64,000 nucleotides of DNA from Aurantiochytrium sp. KH105 (GCA_003116975.1 BGKB01000025.1:62001-126000); one strand, 5' to 3'; numbered from the stretch's first letter, positions 41,001 to 50,725 are shown. Numbers and translations are program-made. Notes: generated by a model from the sequence alone, not told the origin.

Positions 41001-41221
41001 GACTCAACGCCAGCAAGTGCTTCTTGCGGCGAAATCCCAGCCTGTTCAAAGCAGCGTTCCACTGTCCCTCTCTCTAAGGTGATCTGATCGGATCCGTCGT
41101 CGCTTGAAGCCTCATCCAAGGTATGTTTGACACAAGCCTCCGGTTCGCCAATAGACCGTGGAGTCCAGGTGGCTGGCTCGGGTCTGTCGCGATTCGAAAC
41201 TTGAGTTGGCTTTCCTGACAT
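38084..41221 (-). CDS. Ubiquitin-specific protease with DUSP domain and MYND zinc finger
   Basis: 1045 aa, ATG at 41219-41221. Domain order: a DUSP-like domain at about 82-160 (TWWSQWKSWIGF, then DFVWIPEEAWRALQAWH), an MYND zinc finger at about 251-288 (CLSCC, CGKCRRARYCSVDCQ, HRKRC), then a split USP catalytic domain. The Cys box GLRNLGNTCYMNSTLQCL gives catalytic Cys310. The His box is FAVTNHMGTAGMGHYTAHV, and a zinc-binding CPRCK/CPKCK pair forms the fingers. Between the boxes lies a ~500-residue insertion with ubiquitin-like and basic segments (KKDRKRTGAAARKKKKQRN). DUSP plus USP recalls USP4/15; an MYND finger is known in USP19 but inserted inside the catalytic domain. Here it precedes the catalytic Cys. 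It should remove ubiquitin from substrates. Divergent from the Rtt106 gene. Confidence 0.93.
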   Translation of the reverse strand: MSGKPTQVSNRDRPEPATWTPRSIGEPEACVKHTLDEASSDDGSDQITLERGTVERCFEQAGISPQEALAGVESCADATQLRGRFVAVSATWWSQWKSWIGFFDDRATISNQDASSAQKAPGPVRLADSTCGPGNGVPSIDFVWIPEEAWRALQAWHPHVPTKKQLEKPSSAGAASASDDEYRREEVTFYEPQNPATPRSPASSPAVARKRRSSSIYEAFDLPKDPQHWDAKWSHLAVCRVRPGSAGARDCLSCCDPKASKVCGKCRRARYCSVDCQASAWRFHRKRCSPNMEENQFRGLVGLRNLGNTCYMNSTLQCLSNCWPLTRYFLSNKFRQDRNLESVLGTGARFAMVWDSLIKELWFGSSPTITPVMMKRAIGTLPGSGGQFAGFMQHDAQELLIFLLDTLHEDLNLVHTKPYFAEVDNVSDPPRSIADLAAESWAKHLRREHSMVTHIFQGQLHNTVACPRCKFESHTFTPFMFLPLAIPVDRDRIVTVTVVRQVQDKSGSLVFSRVRYAVGVRAVDSCRHLKSKLAELCGVAPAHQLLVQLRHHAIVRDYTDNESVRLLLDPNCELYMYELADPALLEVQLPSSHKRGETGRLNASTTAGNGSERRESRMGSDVREIFVLHRSSDSPETPTVGLPLLLRVSASRTCLEVRMAISRLLRLLSTGLDTRDTSMLEREGRALKLRFVDHNGEDIVVEGCCAPAGHTVDETSIPPGTPDAMSVDDEGEDEGKEGATCSTSTKKNGSDLAGSDASVPAEVKSNDADVISERHGHAAEEMMYFPDDDARSLEDCVPKAFFVLAAIWGDQSQTAESPCSTGKSKKDRKRTGAAARKKKKQRNKKKVAVPYQEAPTTATVQHESARTHEARVAHQSRVASMHRVSGEIYSLHECLEFFSNRERLGTGNAWSCPKCKTDQEADKTMRIIRLPEVLILCLKRFEPRSHRKIMSLVDFPLEELDLAPFLADFGGDKEKEDTVFDLFAVTNHMGTAGMGHYTAHVARQESASSPVAWYLCDDSSITEVRASSVVSSSAYCLYYKRRRKK

Positions 41222-41757
41222 TTTTACACGAAGTAGTGGTCTTGGTGGCGACTCGCTCGTTCCGTGCTGTGCTGGCGTGTCGCGCCAGCCCGCCCTTTCC
41301 CTCTTCCCGTCTCACGGCGCGCTCCAGAATAGTCGGGTCGTCGCTGTTCGCGTTGGCGCTCGCAAGCCCGGGCTTCCTTCCCTCTCCGTCCTCGAGCGAG
41401 GCCGCTGGTCTCTCCAGCGACGTGCAGGGGACCCAACAAGGGCCCGCGCGAAGGGAGATTCTTCCCCGGCCCCCGCGCACGCGCGCACGCGCACGTGCAC
41501 GCACAATGGCCTCGGGTAGCCCAGCTGCGCGCGAGCGCCTGATTATCGCGTTTGCAATTCCAGTATTCTTCAAGTTCAAGCGGGCGATGAGGATTCTCGA
41601 AATTCCGGGACGGAAACTCGTCGCAGACGGAAATCCGGACACAGCCGCTTCGCCGCAAATCTTGATCTTCTCTTTTCTTCGTCAATCGCCTTCTGTGCGG
41701 TGCGCGCGGAAGCGAGCTATCCACGCTTGCTCTGCGCTCGCGGAGGACGCGAGGGAG
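41222..41757. other. Divergent promoter region, USP / Rtt106-like
   Basis: 536 bases; no gene supported. A short alternating CGCGCACG tract lies near 41476-41500. Confidence 0.5.
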
Positions 41758-43270
41758 ATGGCGAGCGAGGAGGCTGCCGGCATCGCCAAGACGCTCGGCG
41801 TAGGCACCGAGGTACGTGCGCGGAGCGCTTTTGGGGGTGGGCTTCTTCGAGCCATGAACAAGCGAGAAGGTGACTAACGACCAACACGAGGACGACCACA
41901 ACAATGTCTGGATTGATTCAACGGACGCCGTGCCGTACCGTTACGTTACGGGTGCAACGCAGGTTGCTGCGCTTTGCGAAGCATGTCCTGAACAAATTGA
42001 GCTGGTGGTCAAGATCCTGCGCAAGGTCGAGACGCAGATCAAGACAAACGCCGAGACCCCGGTGGCAAGCACGACAAATAAAAACGGTACGACCGACGCT
42101 ACTACTGCTGCTGCTGCGAGTGCCGCTGCAAGCCAAGCACCTGAAAAGGAAAGGGTCTCGGGCTGGTGCACAATCACGGGGCAAAGTTTTCAGGTGCCGC
42201 GCGGAAACCTGGACGTTGAGCTACTTGAAGACGGGAGCATCGGGCTTCACAGCAAGTCTGTGAACATCGTGCTCCCTCCTAACGGCATTGAGTTCGCTTA
42301 CGAGCTGCCTTCGCTCAACAGCGCGGCTTCTACCATAATTCTCCGTCTGCATGAAGCTGTGCCTGTAGGAAAATCAGAGGCACGGACCTTGCTGCTCACA
42401 CCAAAGCCATCGCCCAAGAGCAAGCTTCTTCATGTAGACCTGCGCAAGCCAGCACCAGGCAACCCGACGCTAGGCGACGCCGTGGAAGAGGAGCCAATCC
42501 AGGCATGGCGAATGCTGCTGGCATCGATGACTCCTGCAGTTGTGATTCGAGAACCTGATCCGGCCTATTTTCGAAGCAATCAGGGCAAGACAGCAGTCAA
42601 GTGCTACCACAACGTCAAGGATGGCGTGCTGTACCCACTTCCGGATGGCATTGCCTTCGTCCGCTCACCTACGCTTTTTCTTAACCTCCCTGAAATTGAT
42701 CACGTTGATTTGCAGCGTGAAGTCTCTGGCGCCACGAGGAATTTTGACCTCAATATTGTCATGAAGGAAGGCACCACGCATGAGATCCGAATGATCGAGC
42801 GCGATGAATTTGATGCCATATCCGCCTACGTGGCCAGAACTCATATCAACGACAAACATTTGCAGGATGCACAAGATGCGGAGGGTGAAGGCGACGCGGA
42901 GGGGGCTGCGGAGCTCAGCGACGAGGAGGATGAGGACTCCGACTTTCATGGAAGCGATAGCGAAAACGAAGCAACCACAAAAAGAGCTGCGCGAGTCAAG
43001 TCTGAGTCAGGAGAAGGTGTTGGCCATGCTGGCGATGCCGATGAAGACGAGGACGAGGACGATGAGGAAGACGGAGATGGAGACTCTTCGGATGGCGAGG
43101 ACCATGAAAGTGACATTGATAGCAGCGACATCGAGCTGGACAAGGATGTTGAGTTCGACGAAACGGACACGATTGCGTTGAAAAGACCCAAGAGGAAGGC
43201 TGCGCTTGCAGCCTTTCCCTCGTCCTCCTCAGCAGCAGAGGGCAAGCGTCCCAAGAGCGAGGGGGCATAA
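41758..43270 (+). CDS. Rtt106-like histone chaperone with acidic C-terminal tail
   Basis: Two exons. Exon 1 is 41758-41811 (MASEEAAGIAKTLGVGTE; donor GTACGT at 41812). Exon 2 begins at 41891, after a TGACTAAC branch-like site and AG, giving 477 aa; or at 41870, giving 484 aa. Both are in phase. The frame of exon 2 has no ATG near its start, so splicing is needed. The core is the tandem PH-like module of Rtt106/Pob3/SSRP1: GWCTITGQSFQVPRGNLDVE, and later KDGVLYPLPDGIAFVRSPT, then NFDLNIVMKEGTTHEIRMIE, which matches the Rtt106 domain. The last ~130 residues are strongly acidic (Asp/Glu/Ser runs) and end in a basic KRPKRK stretch, typical of histone chaperones and nuclear import. The absence of an HMG box and the size favour Rtt106 over FACT SSRP1. 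It should bind H3-H4 in replication-coupled deposition (family knowledge). Confidence 0.86.
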
Positions 43271-43978
43271 CGTGACACATCCTTGTAAGTTCGGCGCGCC
43301 TGCGCCAAAGACTAAGAGAAGAAAAGAGAGATGTGAATAGAGAGGGGGGAAAGGGGGGGGGGGGGAGAGGGCAAGCGCATGAGACTATGCACTGGAAGCG
43401 ATGAGGAGACAAAATATTCAGAACCGTTTTGCGAGCCTCGAGGCTGTGAGCGAAAATCTTTCTTTTTGCACTTTACCTGAGCTTTTCATTTATTTTATAA
43501 ACCAGTGTCTAGCCATGCTGCAACGACAGGAATCGGTCGAGATCGTGTAAGCGACTTTCTCATCCCTCTTCTCCCGTCACGCAAAGAAGAGTGCCTTGAA
43601 AAAAAGAGGTGGTGGTGGTGGTGGTGGAGGGGGGTGGGGTATGAAAGGCGAACACGCATCTCCGCAAGCAATGACGAAGATTCATCAAGAAGTTTTTATT
43701 GGTGAGCGATTTTTCGCACTGAGCAAACATATATATATTACACCCATAGAATCTGAGCTCGCGCAAGTCAAGGCATCTTTACCAAGAGAGAAAATAAGAG
43801 GTTTCAGAGCGCGTGAGAGAGAATTTTACTTTTGGGTTGGCCGTGAAGAAGAGATCAGTCATCAGAAAGGAAAAGGAAGAAAGACGGAGCTCTAACATTT
43901 GCGCTGTCAAACGCATGCCTCGCTCCAACAGCCAGCGAGCGAACGAGCCAGCACACTGTGCATTTCGCGTAGGAAATC
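43271..43978. other. Convergent 3' spacer
   Basis: No gene supported. Contains a GTAAGT at 43285, 15 bases after the stop (possible 3' UTR intron donor), a G-run at about 43353-43365 and a GGT repeat at about 43607-43628. Confidence 0.5.
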
Positions 43979-45637
43979 CTACTTTTTTTCCGCAACATCC
44001 CAAGCGAGCATGCCCAAGGTAGGCTTGTGGTGCACATCCTTACCATACGAACGCCGAGAGTACGGCCGCATGTGCGCCGTAGATGTGGCGGCCAAGGTTG
44101 GCGTGGCTGCTGTCGTAGCAGCGGCGGAAGGCCGACTTTCTGTGTCCCAACTGAGATCAATGTGATCAGAGTGGTGCGCGTCATACGAGTGCTCATAGCG
44201 TCTTCCAATGCGGTGCGCCTCGATTTCGGTCGCCTCGAGCAGATTTGGCGCATGCGACCATGCAATGAGGTCCCCGTGCGATGCTTGTGCGCGGGATACT
44301 AGCCCCCCTGTCCGCGAAGGAGATCCAGCGGGCGGAGGAGGGGGAGGAGGGGAGACGTTCCCGGCGGGAAGATGATGGGGTTGCGGCGGCGGCGCGGCAA
44401 TCACCGAGGGCGGTGGCGACTTGGGCACCGCCCCAGCGGCGCCCAGCCATGGACGGAATACCGGCTCAAAGGCGAGAGCGAAATCACGGAAAATGACAAT
44501 TCCATCAAGCTTGGCGTGGCCAAGCAGCGTGCGGACCTCTTCAGGCATCGCGACGCCTAGCTGATGGATCTTACGCGTAAACGTTTCGGACGTGAGCTGG
44601 CCCTGGTCGAGCTGCCTAATGCACTGATAAATGTTTTCCTTCAACACTTCCTTTTCCTTTGACAATGCGTGCTTTTCAGAAACATCGTCAAAGACAATGT
44701 GGCTCGAAAGGGCTTCCATCATTCCTGGCTCGAATCGACGCCGCGAAGGGTGCGCTGCGCTTTTCGGTGGCTGGGCGACGTATACGTGCGGTGCATACGG
44801 GTCATTGTCGCTTTCGGCCGTGTGCCAAGGCGAGGCCACGCTCTCGCGCGCCCGAGGCGAAATTGGTGGCGCCGGAGGCTGCCTGTCCCTCGACAGCCCC
44901 GCGACACTTGAACCTTGGTTGTCGCGCCAGGTCACCACATCGGTCGACCGCGGAGCACCCGACGCAAATCTCCGTCCTGGGATGGTACCGGCCTTGTGCT
45001 GATTGGCCGACCCTGGATCGATGCGCAATAGAGCTTGAAAAAGCTGAGCAAACGTCATATCGAGCGCGCCATGCCGAATTAGGGAGTGATAGGCTGTGGT
45101 CTCAACAAGTCCAAGCTCGCGAATGGTGTGTTGCAACGAAGCCAACGAGCATTTACCCGTGTCATATTGATTAAATGCGTGGTGCAACGCATCGACAGCA
45201 CGATGTACGCGTTCTTTGGGATCGTGCGGCGCAGGAAAAAGCGCTGGTGGAGCTGCTTGCCCCGCTGCGGCCGCAGGTTGGATGCCCGACGACATTTGCA
45301 TCGGGTACCTGGGTTGCCCGATTGGAGCGCCCGCGGCGGCCACCGGCTCGGGCACCTGAACTTGCGACGGAGCAGAAGGAGGCGCAGCATGCGCAACTTT
45401 GGGAGGTGACGGTGGAGGTCCGCTTTTCATCACGGCATCCTCGAGCGGGGCGTAGTTGATTCGACCATCGTTTTCAACCTTGCATTGAAGAACGATTTCA
45501 TCTGCAGATGCGCTCCCAAGAGGAACCCCGGCACTCTGGAGGACCTCTTGAAAATCACCTGCTTCCACACGCTTCGTCCTCGCCACGTCAATTCTGCGCA
45601 GCGCCTCGAGCACGAGGGCGTCTTCCTGGCGTCCCAT
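43979..45637 (-). CDS. EF-hand-like protein with three paired modules and proline-rich linkers
   Basis: 552 aa, single exon, ATG at 45635-45637. Three segments have the helix-loop-helix spacing of EF-hand pairs. They lie at about residues 8-70 (ALRRIDVARTKRVEAGDF), 140-205 (ALHHAFNQYDTGKCSLASL) and 330-395 (NIYQCIRQLDQGQLTSETF). Their loops lack most calcium ligands (for example D-x-G-x-C/L), so calcium binding is doubtful. Linkers are rich in Pro/Ala with PPPP runs. The C-terminus has YEHSYDAHHSDHIDLSWD and ends PTLGMLAWDVAEKK, a motif-like ending I cannot assign. Degenerate EF-hand arrays of this kind are common in flagellar and cytoskeletal proteins of protists; that link is inference. Divergent from the next gene. 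Confidence 0.75.
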   Translation of the reverse strand: MGRQEDALVLEALRRIDVARTKRVEAGDFQEVLQSAGVPLGSASADEIVLQCKVENDGRINYAPLEDAVMKSGPPPSPPKVAHAAPPSAPSQVQVPEPVAAAGAPIGQPRYPMQMSSGIQPAAAAGQAAPPALFPAPHDPKERVHRAVDALHHAFNQYDTGKCSLASLQHTIRELGLVETTAYHSLIRHGALDMTFAQLFQALLRIDPGSANQHKAGTIPGRRFASGAPRSTDVVTWRDNQGSSVAGLSRDRQPPAPPISPRARESVASPWHTAESDNDPYAPHVYVAQPPKSAAHPSRRRFEPGMMEALSSHIVFDDVSEKHALSKEKEVLKENIYQCIRQLDQGQLTSETFTRKIHQLGVAMPEEVRTLLGHAKLDGIVIFRDFALAFEPVFRPWLGAAGAVPKSPPPSVIAAPPPQPHHLPAGNVSPPPPPPPAGSPSRTGGLVSRAQASHGDLIAWSHAPNLLEATEIEAHRIGRRYEHSYDAHHSDHIDLSWDTESRPSAAATTAATPTLAATSTAHMRPYSRRSYGKDVHHKPTLGMLAWDVAEKK

Positions 45638-46527
45638 GATGCTACTACCGTCGCGGGCCCAAAGACGCTGGTGGCCGGTTCCACACCGGAAAGAAACCCT
45701 TTACGCGTACCCGAACACGGGATTGCGGGCAAAGACAAGGTCCAAGCCCCGCGCAGCGCGCACGAACGGTCTGCTCAGTAGGCGCGCGGCCGTGTGCGGG
45801 AATCGCGTTGGCTTCTTTACAGTTTGCGACTGCGAGAGCCGAGCGAAGATGCTGATCCAAGACAAAAAGCGGCGACGGTTGCTGCCCGGACCTTTTCCCG
45901 TGGACGCGAGGTAAAAGAATAATAATTTTTTATTATAATTTTTGGGGGAGCATCATGAGTTGATCTTGATTTCGCAAAGCTTGCGCGCAGCTTTGTTAGC
46001 CGTGCCAGCCGCAGCAGCAGGTGACAGGCAGCCAGCTGCTGACCCGGAGAAGGAACCTGCCCAGCTAGGGATCTCATGCCTCATGCCGAGATGCAGGGCA
46101 GGCTCTGCGCGAGAACGAGCAGTCCACAGATGAGGGCGACTTCCAGATATCCGTTATGGCTGCCAGTGAGTCTCGGAGCCTCTCACCGTGACTCGGACTT
46201 GGACTCGAAGTCACAGTCGGGATCCGAGGCGATCACAAAGGCTGAATTTGGGTGTCAGAGCTGCTTAGCACTGGGCACCAGAATTCGTACTCGATCGCAA
46301 ACCGCAAGCATGATGATATGAATGCGAGCTCAGCCAAGGCAAGACTTCTCTTCTTGAACAAACGCCCTGACGGCGAGGCAAACTTAAGGGCCAAGCAAAG
46401 CTGCCCAGAGAGGGGCCGGGTCATAGCTTTGGTCGTGCGCGGATCAGACCATCCTGAGCTTTGAGGACCGCGTTGGACATTAAACGCTCTTGGATTGGCG
46501 CTCAGCAACTTCGATTTGATCATTGCG
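45638..46527. other. Divergent intergenic region
   Basis: 890 bases; no full gene seen. A possible non-adjacent first exon (45849-45910, ATG then donor GTAAAA) is discussed under the following gene. An AT-rich patch lies at 45915-45940. Confidence 0.45.
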
Positions 46528-48909
46528 ATGGCGGAGACGGGCGACGAAGAACCAAATGTCATAACAAACGACATCGGAGAAAAGGTTGATGGCAGCATGG
46601 ATAACGATGACGAGCAGCTCGACACAAAGGACAAAGCAAAGGAGGATTGCACATTGAACAAGAACGAAACAGACGAAAGCAAGAATTTGACGCTCAAGGA
46701 AGATGAAGCAGCAGGCCAGGATTCCCAATCGAACGAACACGACGACAACGCGGCTCTAGCGAGCACAGAATCTCAGTCGCCAACGGGACTTCACGCGAGT
46801 GACACTGCCGATCAAACGCTCAACGAGGAGAAACCAATTCAAGCGCGCATATCAAACGAACAATTGACAACCAGTTCAGTGAGTGATGGAAAAAGTGTGT
46901 CTCAAGATGATTTTACTCCCAATGAAAACCCGAAAGAGCCTCCAAGCGAGCTAGCTCCCAATTCTGTTGATGATCTACAGACTCAAGCAAAAGCACAAGA
47001 GCCTTTAGAGCCTGTGCAAGAGTCAACCTCTGGCGCTTGTGACCAAGAGAAAATCGAAACGGAGCTGAAGGTGAGCGAATGCGATTCCCACGAGCCGGGT
47101 ACTCAGGTTTCGCAAGAAGTGAGCGATCAACACTCTCAGAAGACGAGTGCTCGTGACGATGAAGAGGTTCAATCGCCTGCAAGCCCAGATGCGGAACATA
47201 CATTGCCGCGCAAAAACACGAATGACCTCAAGGAAGAGGTCCTCGTAAGTCAAAATGGTGCGAGAAACAACGAAAAAAATAATGACGTACGTGAGTTCCA
47301 AAAGGATGAGGGCGATATTCAAACAACCTCGAACAGCAAAGGACCCGAGAAAATTTCGGAAAGTAAGCCGAGAGCACGCGAAGTTGGCGCCGCCAAAGAG
47401 AAACGCCGATCAACAGAGAGCAAAACTTCTTCTCTCAACATTGCGGGCCGACGATCTCCGAAAAGTAAAGCGGATCGAAGTGCTCGTCCTGAAGTCAAAG
47501 CGAACGGGTCAAAGACAAATGCACATCAGGACTCTCCATCGCGTCAGCATGACGCTATTGCTTTGGCGGCGCGAAGAAGCAGCGGCGCCGGGGTTTCTCA
47601 CGCCGAAGCTCCGCGTCACACTGTTGCTGTCGCTTCTCGCGTCGCCGATCTCGACCGTCTTGCGCGGGCTGCGCGTCGCAATAGTCTCCCCCTGGATCGC
47701 AAAGCGGTACACGCAGCGCAACTTGCGATGCGAGACGCAAAGCTTGGCGTTCCGCATTCAGCCGAAGCTTCAGCAGCTGCGAAAGATACGCGAAAGCGCC
47801 AGAAAAGAACCAAGACCGAAATCCAAGTATCGCACCCGGCCTACAATACAGTGGATCGCCCTCTCGAACCTCCGCAGCGAGCACGACCTCGCGCTTTGTC
47901 GTCAGAGAGTCCCGCTTCACCCGTGCAAGAAACATCGTCGCCGCCGCCGCAACTTACGCTGGACGCGGCATCGAAGTCAAAATCGTCCACTCGCGGGTCG
48001 CCGCAGTCCTCGCCTGACCGTCGTTCTCGACGCGCGGCGAGTCCTCACAGCCCAAACAGTCCTGCGAATGACCACTTCTCGCCTGGACGAGGGGGTAGAA
48101 AGCAGCACGCTGTTCGTGGGGAAGAGAAGCCGAGGTGGCGGTCCCCAATGTCCCCACAGAGCCCCGTGTCCCCAGTCTCAGGCCATCAAGAGCGCACCCG
48201 CAGTCCTCCAGGGCTCGCCAACGCCGAAAGCCTCGATGTGGCAGATCCAGTGGAACTCAAGCGACTCATTGTGGAGGAAGTGAAGAGAACGGTACGAACG
48301 CAAATGGCTCGCGAGTCGCGCAAGGATTTTGAGGACAAAGAAAGGAAAGAAAAGGAACATCAAGTCGCAGAGGCGCGAAAACAGGCAATTGCAGAGCGAC
48401 AAACTCAAGCTTTGCAGAAACTGAGGCAAGAGTCCGACTATTTGCGCAAGCGCAACAAGGATCAGGAGCGAGAGATCCGACGCCTGCAGAGCGTGAATAC
48501 AGGACTCACGCGTGATATTAAAGTGATTGTGGAGGAGGAGCGTCGCATGGCGGCAATCGCGATTGCAGAAGCACGAAACGATTTGAAGCGGCAACTGCAG
48601 CATTTGATGCAAGAGCACAATGCTCAGGTGGAGGCTATGCAGAACAAAATCCGACATCTGGAGCTGACGCAGAACCCGCGGCACGTCCAGCATCAGCACA
48701 CGCATCAAAAGCATCAGTACTCTGAGCTCGCAGAGGAAAAACAGCATCATAGCGGAGAAGGTCTCCGTAATGTCGGGCAGGACAAACGTCGTGCACGTCT
48801 CCTGCACCTCGTCGACCGAGCGATCGCGAGCGTTGAGGAAATCGAGGTGGCCCCTGCCTCTGGGCACGCGGGATCGCTTTCGCCACTTTCGCGTAAGATG
48901 AAAAGGTAG
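46528..48909 (+). CDS. Large coiled-coil protein with acidic disordered N-terminus
   Basis: 793 aa from the ATG at 46528; the open frame before it has no ATG. Residues about 1-300 are Glu/Asp/Gln/Asn/Ser-rich and disordered. The middle (about 300-570) is Ser/Arg/Pro-rich with SPRR- and SPVSP-type motifs. A long coiled coil spans about 571-717 (VELKRLIVEEVKRTVRTQM, then EKEHQVAEARKQAIAERQ, then LRKRNKDQEREIRRLQS). The tail is His/Gln-rich and ends LSPLSRKMKR. No catalytic domain or known family is recognised; a scaffold or cytoskeletal role is a guess. An alternative 5' end is possible: an exon at 45849-45910 joined to 46506 is in phase and would give MLIQDKKRRRLLPGPF. It needs a 595-nt intron with a weak donor (GTAAAA), so I do not adopt it. 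Convergent with the RD-rich gene. Confidence 0.72.
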   Translation: MAETGDEEPNVITNDIGEKVDGSMDNDDEQLDTKDKAKEDCTLNKNETDESKNLTLKEDEAAGQDSQSNEHDDNAALASTESQSPTGLHASDTADQTLNEEKPIQARISNEQLTTSSVSDGKSVSQDDFTPNENPKEPPSELAPNSVDDLQTQAKAQEPLEPVQESTSGACDQEKIETELKVSECDSHEPGTQVSQEVSDQHSQKTSARDDEEVQSPASPDAEHTLPRKNTNDLKEEVLVSQNGARNNEKNNDVREFQKDEGDIQTTSNSKGPEKISESKPRAREVGAAKEKRRSTESKTSSLNIAGRRSPKSKADRSARPEVKANGSKTNAHQDSPSRQHDAIALAARRSSGAGVSHAEAPRHTVAVASRVADLDRLARAARRNSLPLDRKAVHAAQLAMRDAKLGVPHSAEASAAAKDTRKRQKRTKTEIQVSHPAYNTVDRPLEPPQRARPRALSSESPASPVQETSSPPPQLTLDAASKSKSSTRGSPQSSPDRRSRRAASPHSPNSPANDHFSPGRGGRKQHAVRGEEKPRWRSPMSPQSPVSPVSGHQERTRSPPGLANAESLDVADPVELKRLIVEEVKRTVRTQMARESRKDFEDKERKEKEHQVAEARKQAIAERQTQALQKLRQESDYLRKRNKDQEREIRRLQSVNTGLTRDIKVIVEEERRMAAIAIAEARNDLKRQLQHLMQEHNAQVEAMQNKIRHLELTQNPRHVQHQHTHQKHQYSELAEEKQHHSGEGLRNVGQDKRRARLLHLVDRAIASVEEIEVAPASGHAGSLSPLSRKMKR

Positions 48910-49186
48910 ACTCTGACTCTCGAGTAAATCGTGAACGTTGAGGGGATCAAGGCTGCTCCCGCATTTGAGCGCGCGACGTCACTTTCGTCGCCGCAGCAGC
49001 AACCGCAGCAGCAGCCGCCGACGGCGACTTTGCCAAAACTTTACGTCTCGAGTCGCGTTATTCAAGACATTAGAACTTGAATTGAGATCTCACAGATAAA
49101 ATTAATCTTGCTGCCATTTTTCCTTTTTTTCTTCGTTTTCGTCTAAAAAAACTGATAAAATGTGGTTTATTTGCTTGCTGATTTGT

Positions 49187-50725
49187 TCACTCTTGCAACG
49201 CCTGCAACGCGGTGATGGAGGCCAAGGAAAACATACGGTGCATCCTTGAATTCACAAGAACGTCTTCACCCTGAACAATCATTGCTCGACGCATGACAAG
49301 CTCTCGCTGCCGCAGCAAAAAGTCCTTGTGTTCTTGCGGAATACACGCAAAACTATAAGTTTGCGTAAAGTCGTGAGCTTCCCAGTGCGAGTTGGCGCCT
49401 TGCGGAAGAGGAGAGCGCTGCTGATGTCCCTGATGTCCCTGGTTCATCGACCTCCTCGCGTTTGCTGCGCCGTCACGATCGCGACCCGGACGCTCGTCAT
49501 TCCAGCCACGAGAGCGGCGAGAGTTCATATTACCGCCAGCAGCAGGCTCCGCAAAGGCCGATCCCGCAGCAGCAACAGCAGCAGCAGGAGCAGCAGCCCC
49601 TTGTTGACCAGCCACGTGGTCTGGACGATGCTCCGCATGCCTTCCTCGATCACGGCCCCTTTGTCGTGCATGATCCTCGTCGCCCCGGCTGCTTCTTCGA
49701 TTGTGCCGATAGCTTGAGTCGTGATCGCGGTCGCGGCTTCTGTCATCGCGTGAATGGTCCTGGGTTTTGTCATCGCGCGAGCGACCATTCGTATGATGCG
49801 ACTGCGATCTCTCGCGATGATCCCTGCTCTTTCGGGATCGTTCATCGTCCCTGCGCGGATGCTCGAAACGATCGTCCTTCTTCTTGTCATGACTTTCATC
49901 TCGACTCCGATGTCCTCGGGAACTTCCGCCTACTTCTTCGAGCGTACGTGAGCCCTTGCTACTGACACTCTGTTCCCTTTGAAGAGTTCTGTCTCCATTT
50001 TTTTCATTGCTTGTAGATTTTTCGGCCTCACGATCGCGGTCGCGGCGATCGCGGTGATCTCTGTGGGAACGATCAGATGCCCGGTCTCGATCCCGATCGT
50101 GGTCTCTATTGCGGCTGCTCCGGTCACGGCCACGGTCACGGCTGCGGTCGCGGCTGCGGTCACGGCTGCGGTCGCGACTGCGGTTACGGCTGCTGCGGTC
50201 ACGGCTGCTGCGGTCACGGCTGCTGCGGTCACGGCTGCTGCGATCACGACTATAGTCGCGCCGATCCTTATCTCTACGGCGACGTTTCCGGTCACGATCG
50301 CGGTCGCGGCTTCGATCCCGTTTCCGGTCCCGGCTCGAGCTCGCATCTCGATCGCGATCGCGACTGCTGTGATGTCGCCGCGTCCGGCTCCGCGATCGTG
50401 ATCGAGAAGAGCGACGATCCCTTGAGCTCCTCCTGCGATCGCTGCGACTGTCGCGATCGCGGTCACGGTCGCGGTCACGGTCGCGGTCGCGGTCGCGGTC
50501 GCGGTCGCGGTCGCGGTCGCGGTCTCTGTATTTATCGTTGTCACGGCCTCGTCGGTGATCGCGATCGCGATCGCGGTCGCGGTCGCGACTGCGACGTCTG
50601 CTTCTACTCTTGCTTTGACTCCTGCTTCTGCTTCGGCTTCGACCCGATCGGTGTCGAGAAGAAGAGCCAGACACCTGCTGCGCCGGGGGCGTGTCAAGGA
50701 TCTCGCCCTCCTCGGCCTCGTCCAT
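49187..50725 (-). CDS. RS/RD-repeat nuclear protein, splicing-related type
   Basis: 512 aa from the ATG at 50723-50725; upstream codons in frame include no ATG. It starts MDEAEEGEILD, then an Arg/Ser stretch, then a long alternating Arg-Asp block at about 50440-50530, encoded by tandem GATCGC/GACCGC units. Further RSSRD-type and HDKKKDDR segments follow. The last ~70 residues are ordered and not RD-rich: FTQTYSFACIPQEHKDFLLR, then VMRRAMIVQGEDVLVNSRMH. EEGEI(L/D) and RS/RD/RE domains are typical of nuclear splicing or transcription-elongation proteins. The C-terminal domain is not one I recognise. The antisense frames across this low-complexity DNA are artefacts. Its ATG lies only 45 bases after the stop of the Brawnin-like gene. 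Confidence 0.8.
   Translation of the reverse strand: MDEAEEGEILDTPPAQQVSGSSSRHRSGRSRSRSRSQSKSRSRRRSRDRDRDRDRDHRRGRDNDKYRDRDRDRDRDRDRDRDRDRDRDRDRDSRSDRRRSSRDRRSSRSRSRSRTRRHHSSRDRDRDASSSRDRKRDRSRDRDRDRKRRRRDKDRRDYSRDRSSRDRSSRDRSSRDRSSRNRSRDRSRDRSRDRSRDRGRDRSSRNRDHDRDRDRASDRSHRDHRDRRDRDREAEKSTSNEKNGDRTLQREQSVSSKGSRTLEEVGGSSRGHRSRDESHDKKKDDRFEHPRRDDERSRKSRDHRERSQSHHTNGRSRDDKTQDHSRDDRSRDRDHDSSYRHNRRSSRGDEDHARQRGRDRGRHAEHRPDHVAGQQGAAAPAAAVAAAGSAFAEPAAGGNMNSRRSRGWNDERPGRDRDGAANARRSMNQGHQGHQQRSPLPQGANSHWEAHDFTQTYSFACIPQEHKDFLLRQRELVMRRAMIVQGEDVLVNSRMHRMFSLASITALQALQE

Noticed and set aside
41284..41520. Small + strand frames near the USP/Rtt106 promoter
   Set aside because: Arg/Pro low-complexity without transcript or family support.
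45849..46505. Extra first exon for the coiled-coil gene with a 595-nt intron
   Set aside because: In phase, but donor GTAAAA is weak and the intron is much longer than others here; a plain ATG at 46528 suffices.
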